Under the pieces are notes generated by a model that searched no databases, was not told where the DNA came from, and saw only the letters and a program-made list of their open reading frames with translations. From Datnioides undecimradiatus (Eukaryota > Chordata > Actinopteri > Lobotiformes > Datnioididae), in contig WARS01000011.1 in assembly GCA_008933995.1 (NCBI GenBank), positions 13,607,516-13,671,515 of the forward strand: 64,000 nucleotides of DNA, read 5' to 3'. This document shows positions 26,601 to 40,800 of this stretch, piece by piece. Each line of letters starts with the position of its first letter. Position 1 is the stretch's first letter. The position numbers and the translations under genes are program-made.

Positions 26601-29600
26601 GAGGAGGAGCTGCGTCTCTCCTCCTGCTCTGAGCCAGGGGCTTCTGTGTCTATCAGTTTGGATTACACACTCCTGCCTCTGAAAATCCATGTTCACACTT
26701 TGGTTTACACAGCTTGGATGTTTGCTTTCTTTTTCACCACCAAAACTAGTCACAGTTGGGAGCGTTTTAAGTGAAAGACTCAACGCACTCGCAGCTGATT
26801 ACACGTGACAAAAAAAAAAAAAAACAAACCCACTCCTTTCACAAGTGTTTGATGAGAAGGAGAGATTTTCATGTAGGAACACCCTGGTGTGTGATCTGTG
26901 GTGTGACTGTGACAGAGCAGCAGACATCCAGGATTCTTTATATTATAACCAAACCAAACATGGGGTAGCAGGCTCATTGTGAAGTCAAATAGATGTTCGG
27001 GATGTTGGAAAATCTGCATCCTGTAGCTGTGCAAAACCTCCTCCCCAGAAACCTTTTTAAGAAAGTTCGTATATTTCTTTCTGGTTGGTTTAAACTCCCA
27101 GTAGTTTTCCACAAAGGGAGAGCAGAGAAAAATAAATTATGAGTTCTCAGATTTGTTATTCTCTCCCATTTTTGTTTAACCAGGTTGAAGAAAACCACAG
27201 GAGAAGAGGAAGAGGAAGAAGCAGACAACTAGCCAGGGAGGAGGAGGAGAGAGGAGATTTGCATTTCTCTGGTGAGTTGGAAACATTTCTGTCAGTACGT
27301 CAGTAATCCCTTTTTCCTGTTCTTCCCTCATCACATCATTCCCTCCAACATCATTATCTACCAAAATGGTGCGAACTTCCACCCTTTCAGAATCAAACGT
27401 TCTTGTTCTTCTCAAAGGCATTGTGCCTCCCGTAGGACGCAAACACACACAAATGTCATTGTGTTTGTCACGCTTGGCAAGTGTCTTCAGTCCAAATATC
27501 TTCATCTATGATACTGCCTCGAGTGTGAACGTATTAATATTGACACTCTCAGGAGAGCTCATCTAGTCCCTGAACGAGCACCCGACATTTCCACCACTAC
27601 GACTCTTTTCTCTTTTGGTCTCACTTGTGATGCCTGCTCTTTTATTCGAGCTGTAAGGCAAAGGTCATCGCTTGCTTGACTGGCATTTGTCCACCGGCGA
27701 AGTGTGTTTTTGTGTCGGCATCCATTTTGGCAGCGAGGTTTGGCAGCGAACACAAAAAACAACGCTCCGTGTCTGGTGTCCAACTGTCTGTTTGATGCAT
27801 ATGGTTGTCAAGGTAACACACCCTCTCATCATCGCCCACTGCTGTGACAGTGGGCGTCAAGGCTTAGAAATCGCAAAATAGCACTTAGAGCCCAAATCAT
27901 GCCTAGTGCTTTTCTCTTATTGACACATAATGTGTCGTAATGGAGCACGCAGAGGTAGAAAAGTTCCCTAATGGCAGCTGCACAGTTAATAGCTAAAGTA
28001 GCTCCCTTAAGCACAAGGTCTCTGTGTGCATTAGAGCACAGAGAATTGACTCTCAGGGGTTTTTGAAAATGACCTGCGCTAACCTTTGGCTCATCCCCTC
28101 ATTCGGCGGTGCTGAAAGTGTGTCTGTGATTCAGCGGGGAGTTGATCTAATGCTCTGCGAGTGGAGGTGACATGGTGTGATGTGTGTCCACTGCCCAGTT
28201 GAGTGTGAAGGAAGGATCCCACCTCGGCCTCGGAGCATGCCGCTCTGGGCGGGGAAGCTGCACTCACCGCTGAATGGAGAGTTAAGGGACTCTGACGGCT
28301 CAGAGCTCATCCGCCTCTGCTGTTGGTGCTACGCTTGTTTTATTTTTGGCAATGGGTGGGCTCTCTCACTTTCTCTCCTTCTCTCTCAGTTTATCCATTT
28401 TATGTGCCTATTTCAATCTTTCACTTACGCTCTGTAAGCCTCAGCCCGTTTGTCTCTGAATCTCATCCATTGTTTACATTTCTCTCTCTTCATCTCGTGG
28501 TAGCAGTCTGTTGTTGTTTTGAAGGTGTGCTGCAGGCCAAAGAGGCTGAGTCCACAGTTTTCAATGGCAGAGTCATAGAGGGCCACACTTAGGAGCTGCA
28601 GACTGAATTTGCGGTTTGAAACACAGTGAGGCGTGAAGCGTCCATTGTGAGCAGCAGCATTCAGGTTCCAGGCTCTTCAATAGAGGGCCGCAGAGGTTTC
28701 TGTTTTCGTCCATAGTGCTGTCTTTCACCGGTTTCTCTCACGTGGCCGTCAGGGAGTGTGGTATTATTGTTTGTGTTTGTGTGTTTTAAGGTGGGGGAGG
28801 GTAAAAAAAAAAAGATCTGAGTTGACCCAATCAGAGCGCTTCCTCTTCAGAAGTAGCTCTGATGTCATCAACAGCACACGAGTATTCCCTTTGACTGTAA
28901 ATCTTTGAGGCAGAATTACATAAGGCAGTCATTTCATATACAGCAAAGGCAGACAGTGTTTGTGAACTGATGCATTTTGCATTTGACTACATTTCAGCAT
29001 ATTGGAATAAAGTGCTGACACTCAGTTTTAGGAGCATTTGGTTGTATGTGCACCCCGTTGGTGCATATTGCATATTGGATAACAGTCAAACACTTAACCC
29101 TTTTTAGAGCCCCAGTTTAGCAGAGTGCTGCAACTTGCAGAAAAGGCAACCAAGGAGTTTAACATCCAAACTACTGATTGTCCAAACCGGTCACCTGACG
29201 GCCAACTCATCATGTGTTGCACTTGCTGAAGAACAGACTGGAGGCAAAAAGCCCCTGAAACAAGCGACAAGTGCAGATGGCCGCAGTACAGGGTTGGCAG
29301 ACCAACAACAGGGAAGATGCCAACCATCTACTGATGTCTGTGGATTGCAGAATCCAGCCAGTCTTATTCTGCAAAGGACTTGCAACCAAAAAATAAATTT
29401 GATGAGATATTTTAAAGAATGAAGGGCCAGTAAATGGTCCAGAGGAAAACTGTGAACTGACCATAAACCACAAGACTCCCAGCAGATCTTTGTTAGTTGC
29501 ATGTTGTTCCCCTTATCTCTGCCCCTCATTTCCTTTAATTTCTCTACTGTCAAATCTCTAATAAGAGTAAAAGAAATCACACGAAAGCACTACAGAATTA

Positions 29601-29929
29601 TTTCAAAAATCAATTTTCTGTGGCTTGGGTTGCATTTTGTCATTTTTTTTCAATCATTTATACAATACTGCAATGAACAAAACCAGAATTTCCTCTTTTA
29701 TTTTTCCAGTTATGTTTTATTTTCAATATATTCCCATATAAAATAGTTATAAATTCTACACACCTCATGTAATGTGCATGGAAACACGCAACGCAGTCAT
29801 TCATTTCAAGCCCAACCAATGTTCCTCATTTTCCGACTGTGCTGAACAGAATAAACTAATTCAGATACACACCGGTGGAAAATATAAGCAAAAACCTGGA
29901 AAAAGAGTGGAGAAACATAACCAATGCAG
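26601..29929. other. Non-coding, no gene seen
   Basis: Poly(A) runs at 26811-26824 and 28804-28814, a purine stretch near 27195-27260, and otherwise nothing recognisable. Confidence 0.5.
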
Positions 29930-31083
29930 ATGCTTCTAGACAGGTGCACTGCATGGTACAATTAACCCACTGAGACTGGATGCAACATTTGCGTGGATAG
30001 CAATTAACATCCAATCATGCATGGTGACATGTAGAAAATAAGCTGAGCAGGCCCCGTTGATTCTAATTTTGTATTAAGATGCCAACAGCAAATGATTTAA
30101 GTGACTTTAAAAGAGGGTTCATTGTCGGGACACGGATGGTAGAAGCTCCAGTCAGTGCTTAGCTAGCAAGTGTTAACAGCAATAGTGACTGCAGGGACAT
30201 CTGCATTAAGATCTATTGGAAAGACATCAATAAATAGGATCACGCATCGCGGTTGACAGGGCACATTCGATGGCTAACAGGAGATCAGACAAGGGGAAAG
30301 ACCTAAATGCAGACACGGAAGCAGAGCAGGTGCAGTTTAATACTTTAATGAACTCAAAAATCAAAAGGCCTGCAGGAGGTAGGTGGGGTCATAACAGTGA
30401 AAGCAGTCCAACACAGCAAACAAGACCAGTGCAGCGCAAGAGAGAATAAAAGTCCAAGTGACAAAAGCATAAATCCCTCCAAAAACACACCTAAGAAAGC
30501 AGGCAGGAGCACTAAGCTCAGTGAACAATGACAAACAGGCACAGAGTCAGTGGAAAACACAGACTCAATACACAAGGGAGGCAAGGATAATGGGACACAG
30601 GTGAAATACATCAGGGTGGGGCTCACAGGTGGGAAACGCACACAGAAAGGGAAGTAAACTGACTAAATAATGACTATTTGATCACAAAAACCATGACAAG
30701 AGGGAGATTGCAGTGGGGCTGCAGAGCAAAATTCCCTCATTACAAAGACGAATGTGCACGTAAGAGTTCAGTGGCTGGCTGCTGGTCTACAGAGATGCAG
30801 AAAAAACTGTCATGGTCAGATGAGTCATCCCTCACCATGTTCTTGACGAGTAGGCGAGTGCTTGTTTTGCTGTCGGGGTGTGGTTTGGGTCCACTTGTCT
30901 CCATAGAGGAAAGAGTCACTGCAAATCAAGGCAAAGTAGTTCTGAGCGATCACCTGTATCGTTCGATGGAACACTCCCATCCTAAAGGGAAGGGTCTCTT
31001 TCGGTATGAAAACACCCCCGTCCATCGAGCACAAGGACTCACTGAGCAGTGTGAGTATGAAAATGTGTGAATGATCATACGCT
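29930..31083 (+). mobile_element. Dead Tc1/mariner-type element, split by another repeat
   Basis: The left part (to about 30288) has the leader and N-terminal region of a Tc1-like transposase (MPTANDLSDFKRGFIVG near 30079-30125, soon broken by a stop). The right part (30699-31083) holds the catalytic region: WSDES at about 30813, GPLVSIEERV, and LFRYENTPVHRAQ where active relatives have DDN. The first catalytic Asp is present, the second is changed to Glu, a stretch between them is deleted, and the 3' part with the third acidic residue and terminal repeat is missing. Not functional. Confidence 0.82.
30289..30698 (-). repeat. Interspersed repeat nested in the Tc1 copy
   Basis: About 410 bases separate the two Tc1 parts and are flanked by gacaag on both sides, a possible 6-bp target duplication. 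Read on the minus strand it runs from catggtttttgtgatcaaat through ccctgatgtatttcacctgt to taaagtattaaactgcacct and gcatttaggtctttcc, the layout of a common fish repeat that resembles a non-LTR retroelement 3' region. Class not certain. Confidence 0.62.
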
Positions 31084-34000
31084 GAATTTTAAACAACACT
31101 CTATACACACTTTATGTTGGGGTTTTTTTTCCATTCTTTTGTCACCCGTCTGTGTGTGGGTGGTGGTGAATGGACCAAACCCAGTGACTCTCGCACACCT
31201 CCCTTCCACCAATGCCAGTGCAAACAAAGAGCACCGTCGACGTCTACGGCGACATTAAGCAGCAGCTTTCTCGCATGTGTTTAGAAAGCAGTGATATTAC
31301 GCAGCAGCAGTTCTGGGATCAGACAAGCTGCAGATGAGTAGAGAGATCCATAGACGCACAGAGGGCCCCTGGGCTGCTCCCAGCACACGTTGTTTCAGAT
31401 GAACGCGTTGAGAGATATTTCTTAGGTGTCTTTGATACGAGCTTGACAATTCTCCACCGTTTCTCTGTGTCAATACTCCTGTCAGTGCAATGTTATGTTT
31501 AAGAGCTACTGTGTGTGAGAAAGAGGCCATGTGTGAATGTGATTGAGTTGATTGTGTCTGTGCGCATGAGAAGCAGAGACAGGGAGGTGCAGAGAGACAC
31601 AGCTTAAGTGTCAGAAAGAGGGACATGAATAAACAAATAGATGAATAGATGGATACAAAGAAAGAAAGAGGCTGATTGATGTGAAAGAGGTTGTTGAGGC
31701 CCCTCCTGAGGGGCTTCTTCTCTCCTTCTCCATCCTTCAGGTTGGTGGAGAAAGTCGGCTTCGTGCACAACTGACTCACAAACGGCTCAGCAGACAGGCC
31801 CATAGAGTCTGAGGAGACACTGTTCTATATCTGGCTCTGCATATCCATTTATCTTTCCTTTTCCTTTCACCTTCTTTCTCCTGCACAACCTTCCTCCAGG
31901 CCTCGTTCTACCTTCCCTGCTCGTCCTCTCCGTGCAATTATCTGGTCCAACCTCGCAGAATTTCCATATTGACACTGATGAATGCATGTTTATTCATGCC
32001 TCTACTGTATATTTATTTGTCTGCCATCCTCTGAAACAAGTTAATTTTTCTACTGTTATGCATCAGAATTCGATTTTTTTTTTCAGCCAACATTTCGTCT
32101 GTACTGCAATTTGTGACTATTCCTTGTTTGACATTTAGGGAAATGCACTTACTGGCTTTCTTGCTGAAAGTTACACAAGAGTAAGTCTTCACAGTAAATA
32201 GGGCCACACAGTTAACCAAAACTGTATACAAAACATTTAGAGCATCTCACAGCCTGAATTTTGCTCATGTTGGTTAATTTCTCAACGTGTGCGTTTGTAA
32301 GTATTCTGTCTCGTTCAGTCAATTGTCGGAAATGTCACTGAGGGAAGAAGAGAGTGCTTGAGCACAACTACTATACTAGTCCAGCAGTTAAGTCACTGCT
32401 AAATTTGGAAATATTGCCAGTAGCAGCAGGTGCCTGCGTATGAGGCGTTGAGGAACATCAGTAAATTGTAGCTCCTGCTGATAAACTGCTTCTGTTGATA
32501 ATAATCATGATACTGATTTTAAGTCTTATCACCCATCGCCAACAGTAAATATAACCAACTAAAGCATAGAATAAAGTCTGGAAACAGCAGGAAAGGAATA
32601 GTACCCACACAACTTACAGCAAAACGTTTTTAGGTGATGCTTTTTGTACAGGTTAAATATAACATTGAAACCGGGAGCAGTGGCAAACAACTGTACTGCT
32701 AAAAAAAAAAGGTAACAAAGTCCTTATGCTCAGCTAAGATCATCATCTCCACTTCCCCAAATGTTGAACTGTTCCTTTACTGGAGGGATTCACTTCTTGT
32801 TTCCAAGATGTTGTTTCTGCCTCAAGAATTTCGCAAGAACTCAAGTGGATTTCTCACTGGAGCTAAAGAAAAAAAAGATGTTCTTACAGAATACTTGAAT
32901 GGCCTGAGAGGACTGAGTCGGTAGTCTACTCTCCTCCACAGTTTTTATTCAGTGTTTAGACAGAGAGACAGCAGAGGAAATGGAGCTCAGGCTATAATGG
33001 CACTGCAGTACATATGGTTTACTTTAACGTTCTGTTTTCAGTATCACACCTTACCAAATTTTCAAAGTACAGACTCATTGTGTCTGCATGATTAAAGGTC
33101 TTTTTGTTTCATCTTTGTTTCTTGGTGCCCCTCTGAAGCCCTCTTCACTCTGTGGTTGAATGCCAGAGGTCTGTTTAGTCTGATTCCTGCGTATCGACGT
33201 AGCTCCAGGACAGAGAAGATTGTCCTCACATCGTCATAAGCTGGTGGGATCTATCTGTTTGGAAGGGCCTCTAAGAAACCGAATGATTTATGTGGCTGTT
33301 AGGCGTGGGTCCTGGTCCAAGGCCAAGTCTATCTGGCTCATCAATATAAACAGCCTGCTCCCCGGGTGTTGTGGTGGAATACAAATGGCTGAATTTAGAT
33401 GTAACCCCTCGCTCACCTGCATCCCAACCAATTCTAATGAGAAATCTCTCTCTGTACCTGCAGAGAAAGAGGGGCGACTCAAGGAATGGGATAAATATGA
33501 AACGCGAGAGCACAGTGAAATAGCAAGCTATATACAGGCTTACGTCTGTGGATTTCATTTGCCTGGTAAATTACAATTCATGATGCTATCTATAAATATA
33601 TATATTTTTTTCATTTAGTGAAATCTGAATCCAGGATAAAATCCACACCTTGAATCTGAAATCTTCACTTCCCTATTGAATAGCCCTTTAGCACTGATCT
33701 GATTATGATCAACCCTTTTGGGCCCCCCCTTTTCCCGTCTTTTATTTGGAATTTCGACACAAACAAAACCTTTTAACTGTTGCTTTTATGTCTTGTGACA
33801 ATGTGATGGGGCATCCCTGCTGCTTAAATAAGTTTGCCTTGCAAGGTTAGCTGGTTTCATGAGATCATGCAAGAATCCATCCGTCGCTACAGTCTGCCCT
33901 GCCCAGCTCTGTTATTTCAGTTTTGATTCATGTGGATACCATCCACACGTCAAATTGCCCAACCAGTCATTTCTGATATTAACCAACCCTGCTTATTCAC

Positions 34001-37000
34001 AATTATAAAGTGTATACCTGCATTTGAAACACACTGTTTACTGTTTATGCTTCATGTAAGTCACCATACAGTGAATGCATTTATTCATTCTCTATGAGTT
34101 GACAGCAGAGGGTGAGGTGGTTCCAGCAGATATACTGTACCGTTATCTATTATGCTTGAAATGTATATATCTGTCTAACACCAAAACACTCCTGGTGTCC
34201 TTCTTCAGAGGCGAGTCGCACACACCTTGTCTGGCTGTGGTGATCGACCTCCCAGCGCTGACCTTTAGCTGTACCTGCACTGAGCGATAGACGCAGTCAG
34301 AAAAACTCCACTGAAGCCTCACTGAGCCATTAGCCAACACTCAACAGACACTTCTCCTGCATTAGCGACCGGTCTCATGCCGTCAAACACAGACACAGCA
34401 CAGAGGCTGTTAGCGGAAGCCGCACGGACTGTTAGTGTTAAATGGGAGCAGTGTTTCCTCCGGAATCACCATTTGACAAATGAGGGCTGATGGAGCAGTT
34501 CTTGTCGGGGCCATTATTTTCTGATGGGGCCAGACGATCTGTAAGGATGGAGCACTGTTTGTCTGAGGTGCGACACCCTCTGGGTAAAAACACCAAGCCC
34601 ACTCGAAACACACTCAAACTCTCCAAATGATGGATGTAAAAGGGAAAATCTCTATGTGATGACACCGCTTGTTATTTCAGTTTGGAGTCTCTGGTGAGTT
34701 TTCACGTCACGTCTTCAGTAAACTTGCAAAGAGAGTGTTTTACAGCATATAAAGGGATTTCCTTTATGAGAAAGCAATGTCTTTCATTAGTATCATTAAT
34801 GCTCATTAGCCAACATTTCAGTCATCCAGACCCATGAGACACATAGGAACATGTTCACACTAAAGCCTTGGTGAAGCGCCAGCAGTCACCATCAGTCAGT
34901 CACCACCAGGGGCTTTCCGTTTCATTCTTTAATCTTCTTTCTTTAATTCCACAAAAAAAACATGGTGCTTCACATAAAATGGGGTCAGCCAATTACATAC
35001 CGACAAAAAAAAAATCTTGCATTTGCTTAAGGGAGATGTTATCTCTCTCTCTCTCTCTGCTATTTCATTTTTGGTAAAATATCACAAGTTTCTCAGCCTC
35101 AGAACTTAATTAGATCAAATTCCATTAAATGTCTTTGAATGGGGAACATTTCATTACAGCGCCACTCCTCAGCCCACGTACAGTCAGGGCTGTCTTTGAT
35201 GAATTGTCCACTTCCTCTGAGTTGTTTGTTGAATTTAGCATATGAAAACCTGACTCGTGAAATAGAGTGGCCATAGCTCAAGCCAGTGTAATCAAAGCTC
35301 ATTCAGACTTGGCTGAAAGAGAGTGTTTGGATCAGTGCAGCTGGCACACACATTATTTTCACATTAAGTGGCATCTCTGCATGTGTCATGGTGTTTTTGA
35401 ATAAATCATATGTCTTATGTGGATTACATTCTGTGTGATTCAGGTTTCATACACTAACAAGTTGGAGAAATGGCTTGTGTTTAGTTCAACAACACCAGCT
35501 GCATCACAGCGTCTGCATGAATAGAGGTATTGTGAAATGATGGAAATATTTCAAATATTAAACCAAAACCAAAAGTTTTATCCTTAGGGTTGATTCATCA
35601 GTGCACTGGGAGACGATTAATGATCTTGATTATACCAACATATTGTTGTAGTTTGTCATCGGAAACTATTATGAAAAGCATTGGTCAGCAACCTTTTTCC
35701 CATCACAACAAACACAATTTTGGTGCTATCTGCACGCGTGCTCCTGACTGGTAAAACAGTGTCCTCTGCTGCCCCCAAATATCTTGTCTTGCTTGAGTTG
35801 TTGCACTAATATGCAGAATAAGTCATAGATCCTTTAATAAGTCAGAGATCCTTTGAACAAGAAAAAAACTATTTTTTCAGAACTTGTTTAGCATTTTTGA
35901 AGGGTTAACTCCTGATTGTGTCTTTCAGTAGAAAAAAAAAGTCCATGATTTGATTTTCTCACACTTTGAAAGGACTATTGTTTGTGTCCTCTATGTCTGA
36001 AATTGGATGGTGAGTCCTTTTAGGGAGCAGCGAAGGGGAAATGATTTGTATTCACCTGCCGTATCTGAATAGAGCTGAGGAGGGGCTGAGAGAGAGAGTG
36101 AGAGAGAGAGAGAGGGGCCAACTACATAGTGCTTCCTTTATGTGATAATGGATTGCTCTGACATTCACACATATTGTGGTGTGGTGTGTCTATCAGTCAA
36201 TACTCTCTAACTCGTGATATGAATGGCAATTTTTAAACTGATGCCATTAAAGACCTGACACAACAGGTGACATATTTATGTATTGCATGTCAAGTTAATA
36301 TCTAAGGGGTTTCGCTGCACTAACACATGCAACATATGTGTCTTGCCATCAACGACTTCTGCAAATGAATTCTCTTTTTTCCTTCTTTCTTTTTCTTTTT
36401 TTTATGTAACTGCACTCTCTTTTATTGGCCCGGCTAGGCAACTGGATTCTTCTGTCAGCTGCACAAAAGAGACAAAGTGGAACCGGGGACGGGCAGTAAT
36501 GAGCAACTCCTCTTACAGTGTTACATATAGACCGGCCGTGGTGTGGGGAAGCCTCCTGGAGACAATGGAGGGTTTTGAGAGGTCTGGAGCCCTCTGAAGC
36601 TAGTCTTTGATTGGGTTTCCTGGCACTGGGCTCCAGTGTTGGGGCTGATTGTGGAGTGGGAGCTGTGGGTTCAGGGAGGGGGTGAGGACCCTCCTCTGCG
36701 CTGACCTTTCACAGACACAGGTGGGTTGGAGTGGAAGGGGCTGGAGGAGTAGGAGGAGGGGAGCAGCAGAAGTCTATTGTGGTTGTCTGTGAATGTAGAG
36801 GTGGAACTCAATAACACTAGACCTCGCTGCCTTCGTCCACCTGCCGGGGATTTTCTCACCGCTACTATATCGCCAGCAAATTACACGTTCAGGATAACAG
36901 ATGTTGTCAGTACATTTAGCAAATCAACCGTAGGCACAATTTGCTCTTTTATAGCCATGCAGCTCTAATGATGGCAACATCAGTTTGTCATTAGTTTATT

Positions 37001-37254
37001 GGGCCACCAGTTTAATCCAGACTGAAATATCAAAACAAATATCAGTGAAGATTTTGTGAAATAATGTAGAGACACTCATGGTCCCTGGAGGAAGAACCCT
37101 TTGTTTTGGGTAATTTTGGTTCTGGTACTTCTCTTTTAGCACCGCCGACTGATGTATTTACTGCTGTGAACAGACAATGAATCCTGAATTTCCCATTTGT
37201 GCTTATGGATGTGTAAATAACCTTGAGAATCCTAAAATGCTAAAATCCTAAAAT
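31084..37254. other. Non-coding, no gene seen; repeat fragments
   Basis: Family D fragments at about 32138-32175 (aaatgcacttactggctttc) and 32740-32790 (reverse: aaatgttgaactgttccttt). A (CT)n run at 35042-35058 and a (GA)n run at 36089-36113. A short local duplication (aagtcatagatcctttaa / aagtcagagatcctttga) at 35820-35857. Confidence 0.5.
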
Positions 37255-37740
37255 TAGATTAGATTCCTTTATTAGTCCCACACCGGGGGAAATTACAGTG
37301 CCACAACAGCAGGAAAAAGCCAGAAGGACAGTGCACACAGTAGAATCATATTTATAAAAATATTAAAAATATATCAGTGGAAAAGTATATATATATATAT
37401 ATATATATGTTATTGCACATGTTGATACTGTTATTGCACATAAATCTGCAGATGCATGAGGTGAGTGTCTACTGAGAACAGGCTTGATTGAATGGTCTGA
37501 CTGCAGCAGGAAGGAAGGACCTGCTGTACCTCTCCTTTAGGCACTGCGGATGGATCAGCCTGTCGCTGAAGGAGCTCTCCAGTGATGCTACGGTGGAGTG
37601 TAGGGGGTGTGAGGTGGTGTTCATGAGGGCTGACAGCTTTGCCATCATCCTCCTGTCTCCCACCACCTCCACTGGATCTAGGGGACCCCCCCAGGACAGA
37701 GCTGGCCCTCCTTTACCAGCCTATTCAGTCTGTTCCTGAT
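37255..37740 (-). mobile_element. 5'-truncated LINE, C-terminal end of ORF2 and 3' tail
   Basis: On the minus strand the region reads PVEVVGDRRMMAKLSALMN, HPLHSTVASLESSFSDRLI, then ERYSRSFLPAAVRPFNQ and a stop near 37469. HPLHxT, FSxRL and RxSFLPAAVRLYN are typical of the extreme C-terminus of fish non-LTR retroelement ORF2 proteins. A 3'UTR follows, with an (AT)n run at 37388-37408, and the tail ends in repeated ATCTA words at 37255-37268. An extra G in a seven-G run breaks the frame just upstream. Inactive. Confidence 0.8.
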
Positions 37741-37801
37741 TGCTAACATACCTGCCAAACATCAGCGTGTTAGCATTGTCATTGTGAACATGTTCACCTT
37801 A
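37741..37801 (+). repeat. Dispersed fish repeat, family B, fragment next to the LINE
   Basis: Reads acctgccaaacatcagcgtg, ttagcattgtcattgtgaac, atgttcacc, the distal motifs of family B. The LINE fragment abuts it, so the LINE probably landed in an older family B copy. Confidence 0.6.
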
Positions 37802-40800
37802 TTATATATTATATTTCAGATCTTCATTCACTCTTATTGGTATGTTTTACAGACACTGCACGATAATAAGGTATTTTTGTCAGCTTTTTTACACGAAATG
37901 ACTTTCAATTGCTTTTCACACTGCGAGTGAATTCCACCATGCTGTTTAGTCTGATTCACAGTGACTGACATGGCCTCCAGACACAGAGGACTAAAACTCA
38001 ATAAGACTAGACCTCACTGCCTCTGTCCACCTGCTACTTTCTCTCTGGCAAATTACATGTTCTGGTAACACACAGAGGTAACAGATTGTTCCGGCGCACA
38101 GTCAGCGTTCACGCTTTGTTATCTGATGTTGTCGGCAGATTTTACTAGGCTGAATGGTACCATACAAAGCACAGACAGGTCTAAATGACCCATTGCTGCC
38201 TGCCTGCCTGCCTGTACTGTATCAGCACAATTCAAATTCCACCAGAAGAGTGTTTATTATACAGTAGTGCTTTTCCAGAAAGGCCTGGTTGCATTAACTG
38301 TTGACTCTGAGCAATCATAAGAGACACTGTTTCTCTTTGTTACCCCGGGTGACATTGCCAGGACTTCATTTGCTACACAACATCCCAGCTGCCAGTTTTT
38401 TGTGTGTTTGAGGTGAACATTTCCTCCAGTGCCTTCCTCACACACAGACTCTTTTTGTTGCACCCTTAAGCTTAAAGTAAACTCCACATATTGGCCCCGT
38501 CTTGGGAGACCCTTCACATGTGCAGAAAGCCATCCGGTGTGGACATGGTGGCAAACTGAGATCCTAATCACGACTCTTTTGTTGAGCTCAGAGGAGGTTG
38601 AGATGTTTTTTTAGGGGAGAGCAGATGTCAAGCGTACAGTTTCTCTCCAAGGTTACTTATGAGATGACAAATCTCTGGTCTGTGCCCCTTTGTTTGGCTT
38701 TTTTTCCCATATGTCTGTGTTTGATGAGAGGGTTGACATCTTTTTGTCAGCGTGGAGATCGGAGATCACAAGGGGATTGCCATGGATACAGAGTGCCCTG
38801 TTGGAGTGCAGTTTTGAGTGGTTCTGCTCAGCTGAAAAGTGTATGGAGTGACCCTATATTTAGCCATGAAACACTTTGCTGCATTTGCTGAACTATCACG
38901 CTCATGGATTGTATTGTATAACTGTAATAACAGCATTTGTCTCAGATCCACGTATGCATTGGCGTTTCTCTCTGCTGTCTCGGAGGATTTGTTTGTCTTC
39001 CCACAGCAGATTGGTTTTATGTTGATTACTCTCTCAAAGCTGTTATGTTTCTGTAGCTAAAGTGTGTCTTGACGTTGTATGCTGAGGATTTTGAGAGTCC
39101 TTTTAGCTATTCAGGAAGGAATGCATTCCTCCCACTCTCCAGCATTTGCTCATGATAATGAACCTCTGCTCAGCATATGAATGGCCTCACCCATAACACA
39201 GTCATATGGCAGTCCAAGCATACTCGAGCTCAATCTTTAACGTCCGACACCCCACACTGACCCATAAAGTCTGTAAACACACGAAATCAGGCAGGATGCA
39301 TATGCAAATGGCTCCGATTATATACACACATATACATGAGCAGGGCTGCTTGCTGATATTCTTCTTTTAAGGACTAATTACAGTGTGGGGATTAGCTATC
39401 AAATAAAGGTCAAGTTCAGATCCACAGTTGCTCGTTCAGCCCGGGTGCAGCTTCCTCTCCTGATCTCATTTTAATGAATGTTTTTTAAAAGTGTCTCCAC
39501 ACACTTAATTGTCCAGTAATGAGGTACTGTACAAGTCAGGTGTCAGACAAGTGTACAAATGCACTTTGGGGACTTAACTTTTGCCATCTTGCCATGGCTA
39601 CTTTATTAACTAATGATTTATAGCTTTTGCTTCATTGTGAGGCAGTGAAAAGATCGAAAGACCTCCAATTTACCACTGGCAATTATCCTAAGGAGAGAGA
39701 GAGGGCCTCACACACCCATCCAATCATGTGAATGCTCTCAGAGGGAGTGCTGGTATAATGTGAGGACGTGACTCACCAACTGTATGTCATATTTAGCTGG
39801 TCTGCAATGATAAGATGAAAGCAAGACGCCTTTCGGTTCCATTCAGGTTGGACAGGCAGGGATTTCCTCCTTAACGCAGCCGTCCCATCTAGCGGTGCTG
39901 CTTCCATCTGCATGCTAAAGAGGAGCCTCCTCTCAGAAGTGCCGGCGCCGGCAGTGATTAGCATTTAGGCAGAGGGGACAGAGAGCGAATCCCGGAGTGT
40001 TTTTGGCATGTACAGGGAGAAAGCTTGGTGAATGCCAATGTTCGGCGCTCTCTGAAAGGAGGAGGACCAGACAAATTGCCGGACACGTTGCATTAGTAGC
40101 AGATGCCCATTAGCATTAAGAGTTGTGGTCAACCAATATCTGTAGGAGTAGTATTGAAAATAGAGCAATGTGCTCTTAAGGGGCTCCTCCAGAGATTTGA
40201 TAATGGACCTCTGTCAAGTTGGGGACTTAATTAATGAGAATATCATCAAAATCATTGCAACAAAAGCTAAAATAGCGAAAACATTCAGAGTCTCCACTAC
40301 TGCTAATGCAACCACATGCTTTCTGTTAAAAACGGGCCTTTAAGCCCAAACCAAGTTTTAAGTTCAAGATCAAAACCAGCTTAGGTTAAGTTTGCAGGCA
40401 GAGAGAGATAAAATGGACATGAAGAACATATTTACAGTGGAGCAGATGAATGAATGATCCTCACTTTATTGTCTGGCATTGTACAGTGCAGATGAAAGGG
40501 CTGCTGCGTGTTTTTGAGCAGCGGGGTCTCCCCGAACAACAGGACCCCGATTCATATGTTAACCACACCACTTATTTGCATACGACCCCCCAATTATAAA
40601 AGCTAATGAGAAGATTATGGGAAACGCACGCTGAAGCCGGGACGCGGATTTCTATTGTGATCCTGTAGCTGCAGATAAAAGGCCAGTGAGAGGTATTAGT
40701 CAAAGCCACTGAACGTTCAACCTCATATATCATGGCTGCAATTTATATCACTGCCTGTCCAACACATTAGCTGTGACTGCTTAGCTCAGCTAATTTGATG

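Noticed and set aside
26256..26783. 175-codon open frame on the minus strand, rich in S, L and F
   Set aside because: It is the complement of the purine-rich tandem array; the composition explains the lack of stops.
30678..31070. 130-codon open frame as a possible host gene
   Set aside because: It contains the WSDES and HRAQ motifs of a Tc1-like transposase, with a mutated second catalytic site and an internal deletion, so it is a transposon relic.
31297..31803. 168-codon open frame on the minus strand
   Set aside because: No domain or splice structure; low-complexity serine/leucine content fits chance.
37488..37739. 84-codon + strand open frame (LTAAGRKDLLYLS...)
   Set aside because: It is antisense to the C-terminal end of a LINE ORF2 on the minus strand, which is the meaningful reading.
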